Source: DASTFY01 sp963769115
GTDB taxonomy: Bacteria; Actinomycetota; Acidimicrobiia; Acidimicrobiales; Ilumatobacteraceae
DNA: 64,000 nucleotides
NCBI GenBank assembly: GCA_963769115.1
Contig: CAVYKN010000020.1
Span: 248,001 to 312,000 of the forward strand
Reading direction: 5' to 3'
The notes under the pieces are model-generated. The model was not told the DNA's origin, did no database searches, and saw nothing but the letters and a program-made list of their open reading frames with translations. Below are positions 22,393-32,780 of the stretch, piece by piece (position 1 is the first letter of the stretch; every line of letters begins with the position of its first letter). Position numbers and translations under genes: made by a program.

Positions 22393-23709
22393 GTGATCCC
22401 CCGCTACCGCCTTCCCGAGATGGCGGCCGTGTTCAGCGACACCGCCCGCCTCGGTCGCTGGCTGGAGATCGAGCTGCTGGCCACCGAAGCCTGGGCGGAG
22501 CTGGGGGTCGTGCCCGCCGCCGATGCCCAGGCCTGCCGGGATCTGGCGCCCGTGGTCGACGAGGCCTTCGTGGAGGCCTGCGCCGAGCGCGAGCGCGTGA
22601 CCGACCACGACGTCGCCGCCTTCGTCGACGTCACCCAAGGCGCCATCGCCTCCGCCGGCGCGCCGGAGGCGGCCAAGTGGATCCACTACGGGCTGACCTC
22701 GTCCGACGTCGTCGACACCGCCTGGTGCTGGATGCTGCGTGACGCCTCCGATCTCCTGCTGGCCGCGGAAGACGCGCTGGTGGCGACACTGAAGGCCACC
22801 GCGCTGCAGCACCGCCACACCACGATGATCGGCCGCACCCACGGCATCCACGCCGAGCCCACGACCTTCGGCGTGAAAGTGGCGCTGTGGTGCCTCCAGG
22901 CCGACCGCGACCGCGCCCGGTTGCGGGCCGCCCGCACCGCCATCGCCGTGGGCAAGCTCTCGGGTGCCGTCGGCACGTACTCCAACGTCGATCCCGCCGT
23001 GGAGCAGTCGGTCTGCGCGGCGCTCGGGCTCTCGCCGGTCCCCGCCACCCAGGTGATCGCCCGGGACCGTCACGCCGAGTTCCTGTGGGCCTGTGCGGCG
23101 GTCGGGGCGACGGTCGAGCTGATCGCCGTCGAGCTGCGCCACCTCCAGCGGACCGAAGTACGCGAGGTCGAAGAGGGCTTCAAGGCGGGGCAGAAGGGCT
23201 CGTCGGCGATGCCTCACAAGCGCAACCCCATCACCGCCGAGCGCCTGGCCGGCCTGGCCCGCATCCTGCGGGGCAACCTGCAGGCTGGCCTGGAGGACGT
23301 GGCGCTCTGGCACGAGCGGGACATCTCGCACTCCTCGGTCGAGCGGGTGATCCTGCCGGACTCCTCCATGCTCGCCTACTACGTCCTGCGGCGGGCCGAG
23401 TCGCTGGTCGCCGGGCTGCAGGTCTTCCCTGAGCGGATGCTGGCCAATCTGTGGGCGAGCCACGGACTCGTCTTCTCCCAACCCGTGCTCCTCGCGTTGG
23501 TGGCGGCAGGGCTCAGCCGCGACGACGCCTACCGGATCGTGCAGGAGGACGCGGCCCGGGCCTGGGACGAGGGCGTGTCGTTCCGCTCCCTCCTCGAGAA
23601 GGACGAGCGGGTGCCGCTCGACGGCGACGCGCTCGAGGACGCCTTCTCGCTCGAGCGGTCTCTCCGCCACACCGGTGCGGTGTTCGACGCGCTCGACGCG
23701 ATCGACTGA
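22393..23709 (+). CDS. purB: Adenylosuccinate lyase
   Basis: 438 aa fumarase/aspartase-superfamily lyase. It acts twice in purine synthesis, on SAICAR to AICAR and on adenylosuccinate to AMP. TSSDVVDTA, GRTHGIHAEPTTFG (catalytic His) and the signature loop GSSAMPHKRNPITAE are intact. GTG 22393 gives the family-typical N-terminus MIPRYRLPEMAAVFSD; ATG 22381, four codons upstream, is possible. First gene of the purB-purC-purS-purQ run. Confidence 0.95.
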   Translation: MIPRYRLPEMAAVFSDTARLGRWLEIELLATEAWAELGVVPAADAQACRDLAPVVDEAFVEACAERERVTDHDVAAFVDVTQGAIASAGAPEAAKWIHYGLTSSDVVDTAWCWMLRDASDLLLAAEDALVATLKATALQHRHTTMIGRTHGIHAEPTTFGVKVALWCLQADRDRARLRAARTAIAVGKLSGAVGTYSNVDPAVEQSVCAALGLSPVPATQVIARDRHAEFLWACAAVGATVELIAVELRHLQRTEVREVEEGFKAGQKGSSAMPHKRNPITAERLAGLARILRGNLQAGLEDVALWHERDISHSSVERVILPDSSMLAYYVLRRAESLVAGLQVFPERMLANLWASHGLVFSQPVLLALVAAGLSRDDAYRIVQEDAARAWDEGVSFRSLLEKDERVPLDGDALEDAFSLERSLRHTGAVFDALDAID

Positions 23710-23714
23710 CGCGC

Positions 23715-24614
23715 ATGCCCGGTCTCCCGCTCGTCTACCGGGGCAAGGTCCGTGACCTCTACGACGCCGGCGCCGACCGGCTCCTCATGGTCGCCTCGGA
23801 TCGTCTGAGCGCCTTCGACGTCGTGATGGCCGAGCCGGTGCCGGACAAGGGACGCGTGCTCACGGCGATGAGCGCGTTCTGGTTCGAGCTGCTGGCCGAC
23901 GTCGCCCCGAACCACCTGCTGTCGACGGAGCTCTCCTCGCTGCCGGACGAGGAGCGGGATCCGGCGCTGGCGGGCCGCATGATGCTGGTGCGCCGCTGCC
24001 GCATGCTTCCCGTCGAGTGCATCGTGCGCGGCTACCTGGCCGGGAGCGGGTGGCAGGAGTACCGCGCCACCGGCCGCGTGTGCGGCGTGACCCTGCCCAG
24101 CGGCCTCCGGGAGGCGGATCGTCTGCCCGAGCCGTTGTTCGCGCCGTCGACCAAAGCGCCCAGCGGCGAGCACGACGAGAACATCTCGTTCGAGCACGCG
24201 GTGGCGGAAGTGGGGGAAGAGCTCGCGCACGCCGCCCGCGACCTCTCGCTGGCCGTGTACCGGCGGGCCGCGGCCCACGCCGAGGAGCGCGGGATCGTGC
24301 TCGCGGATACCAAGTTCGAGCTCGGCCTGCTCGACGGCCACCTCGTCCTCGCCGACGAGGTGCTGACGCCGGACTCGTCGCGCTTCTGGCCCGTCGACGG
24401 CTGGGAGCCCGGCACGACCCCGCCGAGCTTCGACAAGCAGCCGGTGCGGGACGAGCTGGCCGCCACCGGTTGGGACCGCCGCCCGCCGCCACCCCCACTG
24501 TCGGCGGGGACCGTGGCAGCCACCCGGGCCCGGTACGTGGAGGCGTACGAGCGGCTGTCCGGTCGCTCCTTCGCCGACTGGCCGGGACCCCGGGACGAAC
24601 CGCAGACGGCGTGA
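23715..24614 (+). CDS. purC: SAICAR synthetase
   Basis: 299 aa. ATP-dependent ligation of aspartate to CAIR. It starts LVYRGKVRDLYDAG, with VASDRLSAFDVVM, VECIVRGYLAGSGWQEY, APSTKAPSGEHDENISFE, and IVLADTKFELGL near the C-terminal half, then DSSRFWP and SFDKQPVRD. The length is that of the long yeast-like/actinobacterial form. ATG 5 nt after purB. Confidence 0.96.
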   Translation: MPGLPLVYRGKVRDLYDAGADRLLMVASDRLSAFDVVMAEPVPDKGRVLTAMSAFWFELLADVAPNHLLSTELSSLPDEERDPALAGRMMLVRRCRMLPVECIVRGYLAGSGWQEYRATGRVCGVTLPSGLREADRLPEPLFAPSTKAPSGEHDENISFEHAVAEVGEELAHAARDLSLAVYRRAAAHAEERGIVLADTKFELGLLDGHLVLADEVLTPDSSRFWPVDGWEPGTTPPSFDKQPVRDELAATGWDRRPPPPPLSAGTVAATRARYVEAYERLSGRSFADWPGPRDEPQTA

Positions 24615-24628
24615 TCGGGCGTGCCACC

Positions 24629-24898
24629 ATGGCGGGCGTGCAGTTCTCCACCCTGGTCGAGGTCCGGCTCCGGCCCGGCATCGCCGATCCCCAGGGCGCG
24701 ACGATCGAGCGGTCACTGCCCACCCTCGGTGTCACCGAGGTCTCGGCGGTGACCGTCGGCAAGGCGATCCGCTTCCAGGTCTCGGCCGACGACGAACCGG
24801 CGGCCCGCCGCCTGGTGGAGGACCTGTGCCGCCGCTTCCTGACCAACCCCGTGATCGAGGACGCGGTGATCACCATGGAGCCGGAGCAGCGGCGATGA
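24629..24898 (+). CDS. purS: FGAM synthase subunit PurS
   Basis: 89 aa. Small structural subunit that bridges PurL and PurQ in the three-part formylglycinamidine ribonucleotide synthase. The order V-E-V-R-L-R-P-G-I-A-D-P-Q-G and the central SLPTLGVTEVSAVTVGKAIRF are diagnostic, as is the C-terminal LTNPVIEDAVI. An in-frame GTG at 24638 is an alternative start. The stop overlaps the purQ ATG (ATGA). Confidence 0.92.
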   Translation: MAGVQFSTLVEVRLRPGIADPQGATIERSLPTLGVTEVSAVTVGKAIRFQVSADDEPAARRLVEDLCRRFLTNPVIEDAVITMEPEQRR

Positions 24899-25590
24899 AG
24901 GTCGGGGTGGTCGTCTTCCCGGGCACGAACTGCGAGGCCGACGTCGTGGAGGCGCTGCGGGGACTGGGAGGCGACGCCGAGCTCCTGTGGCACGGCGATG
25001 CGCAACTACCGCCGGATGTGGACGCGGTGATCCTTCCGGGAGGGTTCGCGCACGGCGACTATCTGCGCACGGGAGCCATCGCCCGCTTCTCCCCGATCAT
25101 GGGTGCGGTGGCCGAGCTGGCTGCCGCAGGGCGGCCGGTGCTCGGCATCTGCAACGGCTTCCAGATCCTTTGTGAGGCCGGACTGCTCCCGGGCGCGCTG
25201 CAGAAGAACGACGGCCTCAAGTTCCTCTGTACGACCACCGAGATAGTCGTTGAATCGTCAACGACTTGCGCCACGCTCGCGGTGCGGGAAGGTGACGTCC
25301 TGCGGTTGCCGATCAACCACTTTGAGGGCAACTACACCTGCTCTGAGGCGGTCTTGGACGAGCTGATCGCCCACGACCAGATCATCTTCCGTTACGTCGA
25401 CAATCCCAATGGGTCGATGGCTGACATCGCGGGCGTGTGCAACCGTGAACGGAACGTCGTCGGTCTGATGCCCCATCCCGAGCGGGCCAGCCACGAGTTG
25501 CTGGGCTCCGTGGACGGGCAGGGCATCCTGGCCAGCGTGCTGGCGGCGGGCGTCATCGGCCCGGCGCAGCCGGCTACATCGCCCGGGTGA
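24895..25590 (+). CDS. purQ: FGAM synthase glutaminase subunit PurQ
   Basis: 231 aa class I glutamine amidotransferase that supplies ammonia to PurL. VVVFPGTNCEADVVEAL starts the protein. The catalytic Cys is in VLGICNGFQILCEAGLLPGAL, and the His-Glu pair in GLMPHPERA. It starts inside the purS stop codon, so the two are coupled. Its last 17 bases overlap the end of the convergent 144-aa gene. Confidence 0.96.
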   Translation: MKVGVVVFPGTNCEADVVEALRGLGGDAELLWHGDAQLPPDVDAVILPGGFAHGDYLRTGAIARFSPIMGAVAELAAAGRPVLGICNGFQILCEAGLLPGALQKNDGLKFLCTTTEIVVESSTTCATLAVREGDVLRLPINHFEGNYTCSEAVLDELIAHDQIIFRYVDNPNGSMADIAGVCNRERNVVGLMPHPERASHELLGSVDGQGILASVLAAGVIGPAQPATSPG

Positions 25591-26008
25591 GCCCCGCCCG
25601 CTTCAGCACGGCGGCGTCGACGCCGATCTCCCGCCACGCGGCATAGGAGATCCCGCGGCGGTCGCTGTAGGTGCGAGCCACCTTGACGAAGTCGTCCTCG
25701 AGCGAACCCATTTCGACCTTGGTCCCCATGGCTTCGAGCTCTTGGCGGAGATCCATGCGCTCCTGCACGAGCTTCAGGCGACCCAGCGGGTCGGCATCCG
25801 GCAGCGATGCCTCGATCGCCGTCAGGCGCTTCTTGATCGAATCCGGAGTGCGCTTGCGACCCCTCTTGGGACGATTGCTGTCCAGCGCGTCGAGGTAGTT
25901 CTTCACGGCACGGCTCTCGTTCCGGCCCGCCGCCAGTGCGGCTTTGTGTTCGGCGCTCATCGGGGACTTCGGGCCCCGCTTGCGCGAAGGACTCTTCTGT
26001 TGCGGCAT
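25574..26008 (-). CDS. Conserved basic protein of unknown function (144 aa)
   Basis: 144 aa, strongly basic N-terminal third (KRGPKSPMSAEHKAALAAGR, then KRGRKRTPDSIKKRL), followed by a helical charged middle (ADPLGRLKLVQERMDLRQELE). The compact C-terminus reads DFVKVARTYSDRRGISYAAWREIGVDAAVLKRAG. The KRGRK and GPK patches suggest nucleic-acid binding. I do not recognise a named domain; the layout is one I associate with actinobacterial hypotheticals near purL, which is memory rather than a search. It sits antisense between purQ and purL, with a more AT-rich start region. Confidence 0.65.
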   Translation of the reverse strand: MPQQKSPSRKRGPKSPMSAEHKAALAAGRNESRAVKNYLDALDSNRPKRGRKRTPDSIKKRLTAIEASLPDADPLGRLKLVQERMDLRQELEAMGTKVEMGSLEDDFVKVARTYSDRRGISYAAWREIGVDAAVLKRAGLTRAM

Positions 26009-26140
26009 GTTTCCCAGTGTGTACCATTCCGAATTGCCACCACAAGTCGGGGATCCTTTGTGACCTCAGCCCCCGGCTCGATTCGCTCCCGCATCGTGAG
26101 ACACCGGTCGCATCGACGGTCGCGGGATACGGTCGAGCTC

Positions 26141-28330
26141 GTGCAGCGTCATCGTGCTCTTGGGTTGACGGACGACGAGCTCGATCGCATCGTCGCCATC
26201 CTCGGGCGGCAGCCGAACGACCTCGAGCTCGCCATGTACTCGGTGATGTGGAGCGAGCACTGCTCCTACAAGTCGTCGCGGGTCCACCTCCGGCGGCTTC
26301 CCAGCGAGGCTCCGTGGGTGCTGGTCGGCCCGGGCGAGAACGCGGGTGTGGTCGACGTCGGCGACGGCATCGCCGCCGCCATCCGCATCGAGAGTCACAA
26401 CCACCCATCGGCCATCGAGCCTTACCAGGGCGCGGCGACCGGCGCCGGCGGCATCCTCCGCGACATCTTCACCATGGGCGCCCGCCCGATCGCCCTCATG
26501 GATCCGCTGCGCTTCGGTCCCCTCGACGATCCGCGCAGCCGTTGGGTGGCGGAAGGCGTGGTCTCCGGCATCTCCGGCTACGGCAACGCCGTCGGTGTCC
26601 CGACGGTCGGCGGCGAGGTGGTGTTCGACGCCACCTACGAGGGCAACCCGCTGGTCAACGTCCTGTGCCTCGGGATCATGCCCGCCGACCGGTTGGTGCT
26701 CGGCCGGGCGAGCGGTCCCGGCAACCTGGCCGTGCTCCTCGGATCAACCACCGGTCGCGACGGGATCGGGGGCGTCTCCGTGTTGGCCTCCGCCGGCTTC
26801 GGCGACGCCGAGGCCGACGCCGCCAAGCGGCCCAACGTGCAGGTCGGCGACCCGTTCGAGGAGAAGCGGCTCATCGAGGCCTGCCTGGCCCTCCTGGACG
26901 CCGGCCTGGTCGTGGGCATCCAGGATCTCGGCGGCGCCGGCCTGTGCTGCGCGACGAGCGAGACGGCCAGCCGCGGTGGCGTCGGGATGGACGTCGACGT
27001 GTCCGCGGTCGCGCAGCGCGAGCCGGGCATGGAGCCGTTCGAGATCATGACCTCGGAGAGCCAGGAGCGGATGCTGGCCATCGTCGAGCCTGGCGACCTG
27101 GACGAGGTGCTGGCGATCTGCGAGCGGTGGGACGTGCGGGCGCGTGTGGTGGGCACGGTCACGGAGGGCGCAGCGCTGCGCGTGCTCGACGGGGAGACGG
27201 TCGTCGGCGAAGTGCCCGCGGCGTCCCTCCACGAGGACGCGCCGCTGTACGAGCGCCCGCTCGCGCCTCGCGACCGCAGCGGCGAGCGGGATCCCTCGAC
27301 GCTCCACCCACCCGGCGACGCCGCCGCAGAGCTGGTGGCGATGCTCGCCGACACGGCGTGGATCTGGCAGCAGTACGACCACCAGCTCTTCCTCAACACG
27401 GTCGTGGCTCCCGGTGGCGAGGCCGCCGTGCTGCGCCTGAAGCACCCCGATACCGGGCTCGACACCGGCCGCGGCCTGGCCCTGACCACCGACGGCAACC
27501 ACCGCTGGTGCGCGGTGTCGCCGCGGGCCGGGACGGCGAGGGTCGTCGCCGAGGCCGTCGTGAACCTGGCCTGCGTGGGAGCGCGCCCGCTCGCCCTGGT
27601 CAACTGCCTCAACTTCGGCAACCCGGAGCACCCCGAGGTCATGTGGGAGCTGGCGGAGGCCATCGACGGGATGGCCGAGGCCTGCCGGGCCTTCGGGGTG
27701 CCGGTCGTGGGCGGGAACGTGAGCCTCTACAACGAGACGCGCGGCCACGACATCGATCCGACGCCGGTGGTCGGCCTCCTCGGCATGGTCGACGAGTTGG
27801 TCCGCCGGCCTCCCGGCCCGGGTCTCCGGGAGGGGGCGACGGTCCTCGTCCTCGGGGGAGCGGAGGCGCCGAGCCTGGCCGGGTCGCGATGGGCGTGGGA
27901 GCGGGGCGCCAAGGGAGGGGAGCTGCCCGCGCCGGACCTCGACGCCGTCGGCCGTGTGGCGGCGCTGGTCCGTGAGCTCGTCACCGGCGACGTCCTGGCC
28001 GGTCTGCACGACGTGGCCGACGGCGGCCTGGCGCTGGCGCTGGCCGAGATGGTCGCCGCCGGCGGGGTGGGGCTCCGGGTGCCCCAGCTCGACGACCATC
28101 GCCTGCTCTTCGCCGAATCCGTCGGGCGGGTCGTGGTGTGCTGCGGCGGCGGACCGGATCGCTGAGATCAGGTCCCGGGCCGAGGCGGCGGATGTCCCCG
28201 TCGACGTCCTGGGTGACGCCGGCGGGGACCGGTTGGTCCTCGGTCGCCTCGTGGACGTGGCCGTGAGCGACGTCCGGCCGCCTGGCGGGACCGCCTCCCC
28301 GCCGCCTTCGGCACGGCCACCACCCACTGA
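26141..28330 (+). CDS. purL: FGAM synthase large subunit PurL, two compensating frameshifts
   Basis: Catalytic subunit of FGAM synthase (~730 aa, the small PurL that needs PurQ and PurS). WSEHCSYKSSRVHLRRLP, GPGENAGVVDVGDG, ESHNHPSAIEPYQGAATGAGGILRD and GGVGMDVDVS are intact. Near 28145 one surplus G shifts the frame into DRIAEIRSRAEAADVPVDVL...LVDVAVSD. Near 28280 a missing base restores the first frame for AWRDRLPAAFGTATTH and the TGA at 28328-28330. In the uncorrected frame it would stop at 28165. GTG 26141 gives the family-typical MQRHRALGLTDDELDRI; upstream GTGs are possible. Confidence 0.9.
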
Positions 28331-28332
28331 CA

Positions 28333-28368
28333 CATCGCCACCGAATCGATATCGATTCGGTGGTGATG
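28333..28368. terminator. Palindromic terminator-like element, copy 1
   Basis: A perfect 26-nt palindrome (28338-28363; half CCACCGAATCGAT) is extended by CATC/GATG and one G-T pair to 36 nt. It begins 2 nt after the purL stop and lies between the convergent ends of purL and the anti-sigma gene. The same palindrome recurs at 55469 in the same setting. A bidirectional terminator is the simplest reading; there is no U-tract. Confidence 0.6.
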
Positions 28369-28449
28369 CGTGCGGGGGCCGAACTCTGAGCTGGACGCGC
28401 TGTTTCCGGCTCATCGGGCTCAGACCTCGGCCGCGAGGTCGGGTCGCGC

Positions 28450-29199
28450 TCAGACGGTCGGGTCGACGGCCGCCTGGAGGAGGATGGGTTCGGTGGGCAC
28501 GGGCGAGCCGCCGGCCGGCTCCTCCGTCACGCCGAGGGCGTCGAACCCCTCCGGCGTCCGGTCGAGCATCCTCGTGGCCCGGCCATCGTCCGTGCGGAAG
28601 AGCGCCGCCTCCTCCGGCCCGTCCGGGCCGATGAACCACAGGGCGTAGGTGCGGTCCGACGGCAGGTCGGCCATGCCGTCGGCGACGACGACCGTGCGGT
28701 CGAGCTCCTCGGAGTAGACCACCCGCAGCTCACCGTCACCGCCGCCGGTCAGCGACACGCTCGTGGCGTCGGCCGCGCTGAGCACCTGGGCGACGGCCTG
28801 CTGGCGGTCGAAGGCCTGATGGGAGCGGAGCCAACCGATGCCCAGCACGAGGGCGATCACCGACGCCGCAACGGCCAGAGCGGGAGCGACGACCCGCAGG
28901 CGCGAGCGCGAACGACGGGCGGCGAGCTCGTCCGTGCCGGCGGCGGCGCCCTCGTCCAAGGGCGAGACCTGCCGGGTGCCGGACACCCGCTCGAGGATGG
29001 CCGACCGCAGCCCCGGCGGCGGGTTCTCGGCCATGAGGTTGCTGAGCCGGCCCGCCGTGGCGCGGAACTCCGCCACCTCGGCCGAGCAGGCGGCGCAGCC
29101 GGCCAGGTGCTCCTCGAACCGCTGCCGCTCGTCGCCGTCGAGGGCGTCGACGACGTAGAGGCCGACCAGGGTGTGCAGATCCTCGCTGGGCTCGCTCAT
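28450..29199 (-). CDS. RskA-type anti-sigma factor
   Basis: 249 aa. The N-terminal zinc anti-sigma domain (HTLVGLYVVDALDGDERQRFEEHLAGCAAC, with H-x3-C-x2-C) binds the ECF sigma factor in the cytosol. One membrane segment follows (VVAPALAVAASVIALVLGIGWL, residues ~107-128), then an extracytoplasmic RskA-like domain (ADLPSDRTYALWFIGPDGPEEAALF). Regulated intramembrane proteolysis would release the sigma factor, as known for SigK/RskA. The ATG overlaps the sigma stop by 4 nt (ATGA). Confidence 0.9.
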   Translation of the reverse strand: MSEPSEDLHTLVGLYVVDALDGDERQRFEEHLAGCAACSAEVAEFRATAGRLSNLMAENPPPGLRSAILERVSGTRQVSPLDEGAAAGTDELAARRSRSRLRVVAPALAVAASVIALVLGIGWLRSHQAFDRQQAVAQVLSAADATSVSLTGGGDGELRVVYSEELDRTVVVADGMADLPSDRTYALWFIGPDGPEEAALFRTDDGRATRMLDRTPEGFDALGVTEEPAGGSPVPTEPILLQAAVDPTV

Positions 29200-29849
29200 G
29201 ATCCTTCTCCGAGCGCGTCGCGCAGGCGGATGAGGCCGTCGCGGATGCGTGTTTTCACGGTACCGAGCGGCACGTCGAGCAGCGCCGCGATCTCGGTCTG
29301 GGTCAGCCCACCGAAGTAGGCCAGCTCGATGGATGACCGCTGGATGTCGGTCAGCCCGGCCAGTGCCGAGCGAACCCGCTGGCGGTCGAGGTCGTCGATG
29401 ACGTCGTCCTGGACCGAGACGCCCGCGGTGGGCGCCTGGCTCCCGGCGCGCTGCAGGCGGCCCTGCTCGGCCACCTCGGACCGGATCCTGTCCACGGCCC
29501 GCCGGTGGGCGATCGTCATGATCCACGCCGACGCCGAGCCCCGCTGCGGGTCGAAGCGGGGCGCCAACCGCCAGACCTCGAGCATCACCTCCTGCATCAC
29601 CTCGTCTGACTGGGCGCGGTCGCGCAGGATGCGCCGGATGAGCCCGTAGACGGCGGCGGAGCAGAGGTCGTAGAGCGTCGCGAACGCCTGCCCGTCACCG
29701 CGGGCGGAGGCCAGCAGCGCGCCCTCCACGGGGTTCGGCGGAGGAGCAAGACCCGACCGGAGCGGGACCACCGCGCCGGTCGGGTCACTGGCGCGCGCCG
29801 GTGCCGCTCTCGCGGCACGCCGGCCGACGCGCGAACCACGCTCCCGCAT
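29196..29849 (-). CDS. ECF sigma factor (SigK-like)
   Basis: 217 aa extracytoplasmic-function sigma-70. Region 2 (AFATLYDLCSAAVYGLIRRILRD...EVMQEVMLEVWRLAPRFDPQRGSASAWIMTIAHRRAVDRIR) and region 4 (RSSIELAYFGGLTQTEIAALLDVPLGTVKTRIRDGLIRLR) are complete. A ~40-residue Arg/Ala/Pro-rich N-terminal extension precedes region 2. ATG 29849 has GAAGGA 7 nt upstream. It is co-translated with its anti-sigma factor. The stimulus and target promoters are unknown. Confidence 0.93.
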   Translation of the reverse strand: MRERGSRVGRRAARAAPARASDPTGAVVPLRSGLAPPPNPVEGALLASARGDGQAFATLYDLCSAAVYGLIRRILRDRAQSDEVMQEVMLEVWRLAPRFDPQRGSASAWIMTIAHRRAVDRIRSEVAEQGRLQRAGSQAPTAGVSVQDDVIDDLDRQRVRSALAGLTDIQRSSIELAYFGGLTQTEIAALLDVPLGTVKTRIRDGLIRLRDALGEGS

Positions 29850-30176
29850 GCCCGTCCTTCGGTCCGGAGAGGTCAGCGGATTGGAGACCTTCGACGAGCG
29901 GGGTGTGACTTCGGCCACAGATCCGGCGCACGGGCCGTCCGCTAGGGCGGGGGAACGCGGCCCGCAACCCGTCGGGGCTGCTGGCCGCGCTCCCGCGAGC
30001 CCGGCCAGCCGCCCACTGGCTGCGGGCAGTTTCGACCGTGGCGGCCGTGCCGGCAAGGGGCTCTTGAGCCTCCGGGCCGGTCGAGAGGGCCGGCGGCGCG
30101 AAGTGACCGCGCGTCGTGGTGGATGCACCCCGGCTTGTACCGAACGTCAAGCTGGCGGCCTGCCACACTGGCCCGC
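29850..30176. other. Intergenic region between ECF sigma and purF
   Basis: About 330 bases between divergent genes. The purF frame is open through it, but codon content (runs of Arg/Pro/Gly) and lack of similarity argue against coding. A CACACT hexamer at 30164-30169, 7 nt before GTG 30177, could be the purF -10. I see no RNA gene or repeat. Confidence 0.5.
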
Positions 30177-31739
30177 GTGCGGAGCCAGGACGTCGTCGGC
30201 CGCGGCCGGGACGGCCATCGACAGGACGGCCGACACGGCCAGCGAGGAAGACGACGACACGCCGAAGGAGGCGTGCGGGGTCTTCGGCGTCTACGCGCCA
30301 GGCCAGCCTGTGGCCCACCTGACCTATCTCGGGCTCTACGCCCTGCAACACCGGGGCCAGGAGTCGGCCGGCATCGCCGTGGCCGACGGCCGCTCGATCA
30401 CGGTCGTCAAGGACATGGGGCTGGTCCCGAACGTCTTCAACGAGCGCACCCTCGGAGGCCTGCTCGGCCACATGGCCATCGGCCACACCCGCTACTCGAC
30501 CACCGGTTCCAGCACCTGGCGCAACGCCCAGCCCGTGTTCCGTGACGCCGGCGGTGTCCACTTCGCCCTGGGGCACAACGGCAACCTCACGAACACCGCG
30601 CAGCTCGCCGACGAGGCCGGGATGCTCCCGGGGACGGTGGGGAGCGACAGCGATCTCATCGCCGAGCTCGTCGCACGAGAGGTGGTCGCCTCGGGCACGG
30701 ATCTCATCGGCGCACTGGTCGTCGTGCTGCCCCGCCTGCGGGGGGCGTTCTCCCTCGCGCTCATCGACCAAGGCCGCGTCGTCGCCGTCCGGGATCCCAA
30801 CGGCTTCCGCCCGCTGTGCCTCGGGCGCATGGACAGCGGCTGGGCCGTGGCGTCGGAGTCGCCGGCGCTGGACATCATCGGTGCGCACCTGATCCGAGAG
30901 CTCGAACCGGGCGAGATGGTCGTCATCGACGTGAGCGGTCCCCGCTCGCTGCGCCCGTTCCCGGCCGAGCGGGTCGAACCCACGCTGTGCGCCTTCGAGT
31001 TCGTGTACTTCGCCCGGCCCGACGCCCAGCTCTACGGCGCCAGCGTCGCCGCCGCCCGGGTGCGCATGGGCGAGCAGCTGGCCGAGCAGGCGCCCCTCCC
31101 GCCCGACTCGGCGGACCCGCCCCGCCCGGCCATGGTGATGCCGGTGCCGGAGAGCGGCGTGCCCGCGGCGCAGGGCTTCGCCCGGGTCAGCGGCCTCCCG
31201 TACGGCGACGGCCTGGTCAAGAACCGGTACATCGGTCGCACCTTCATCGCGCCCAGCCAGGACCTGCGCAGCCTCGGCGTGCGCATGAAGCTCAACCCGC
31301 TGCGGGAGAACATCGCCGGCAAGCGGCTGGTCGTGGTGGACGACTCGATCGTGCGGGGGACCACGACCCGCGCCGTCGTGGCCATGCTGCGGCAGTCGGG
31401 CGCCGCCGAGGTGCACCTGCGGATCATGTCGCCGCCCTACCGCTGGCCGTGCTTCTACGGGATGGACACCGGCGACCGTGGGGAGTTGCTCGCCGCCAAC
31501 CTCACCGTGGAGGAGATCCGGCGCTACGTCGACGCCGACTCGCTCGCCTACCTCACGCTCGACCGCCTCCTGGCCGCCACCGGCGCGCCGGGCGCCGGCT
31601 TCTGCTCCGCCTGCCTGACCGGTGAGTACCCCGTCGCCGTCGACGATCCGGCCGCGGCCACCTCCATCCAGCCACCGGTCGATGACGCCTCCGACTGCCG
31701 ACGGCCGGAACGAGCCCCTCGACGTGGAGCCCCTCTTCG

Positions 31740-31747
<8 letters not shown>
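30177..31747 (+). CDS. purF: Amidophosphoribosyltransferase, ends disrupted by frameshifts
   Basis: Commits PRPP to purine synthesis. The glutaminase domain begins at the processed cysteine of EACGVFGVYAPGQ, with YLGLYALQHRGQESAGIA, GHTRYSTTGSS and NGFRPLCLGR. The PRTase motif is VVVDDSIVRGTTTRAVV, and FCSACLTGEYPV lies near the end. The conserved frame has no good start; GTG 30177 followed by one surplus base near 30215 gives a sensible N-terminus (MRSQDVVGRGRDG-IDRTADTASEEDDD). At the 3' end the conserved frame runs on to 32532 inside purM, so a second indel near 31660-31740 is likely, with a true stop at 31747 or 31685. The C-terminal limit is uncertain. Confidence 0.85.
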
Positions 31748-32762
<1,015 letters not shown>

Positions 32763-32780
32763 CCGGGACGGGCGCGGCCC

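Noticed and set aside
26141..28330. Programmed frameshifting in purL and other split genes
   Set aside because: The shift sites share no slippery heptamer or downstream structure, and they occur in many unrelated housekeeping genes. Indel errors explain them better.
28333..28368. Palindrome as a chromosome-partition (parS) or dif site
   Set aside because: The sequence does not resemble the parS consensus or a Xer site, and no parAB or xer genes are nearby.
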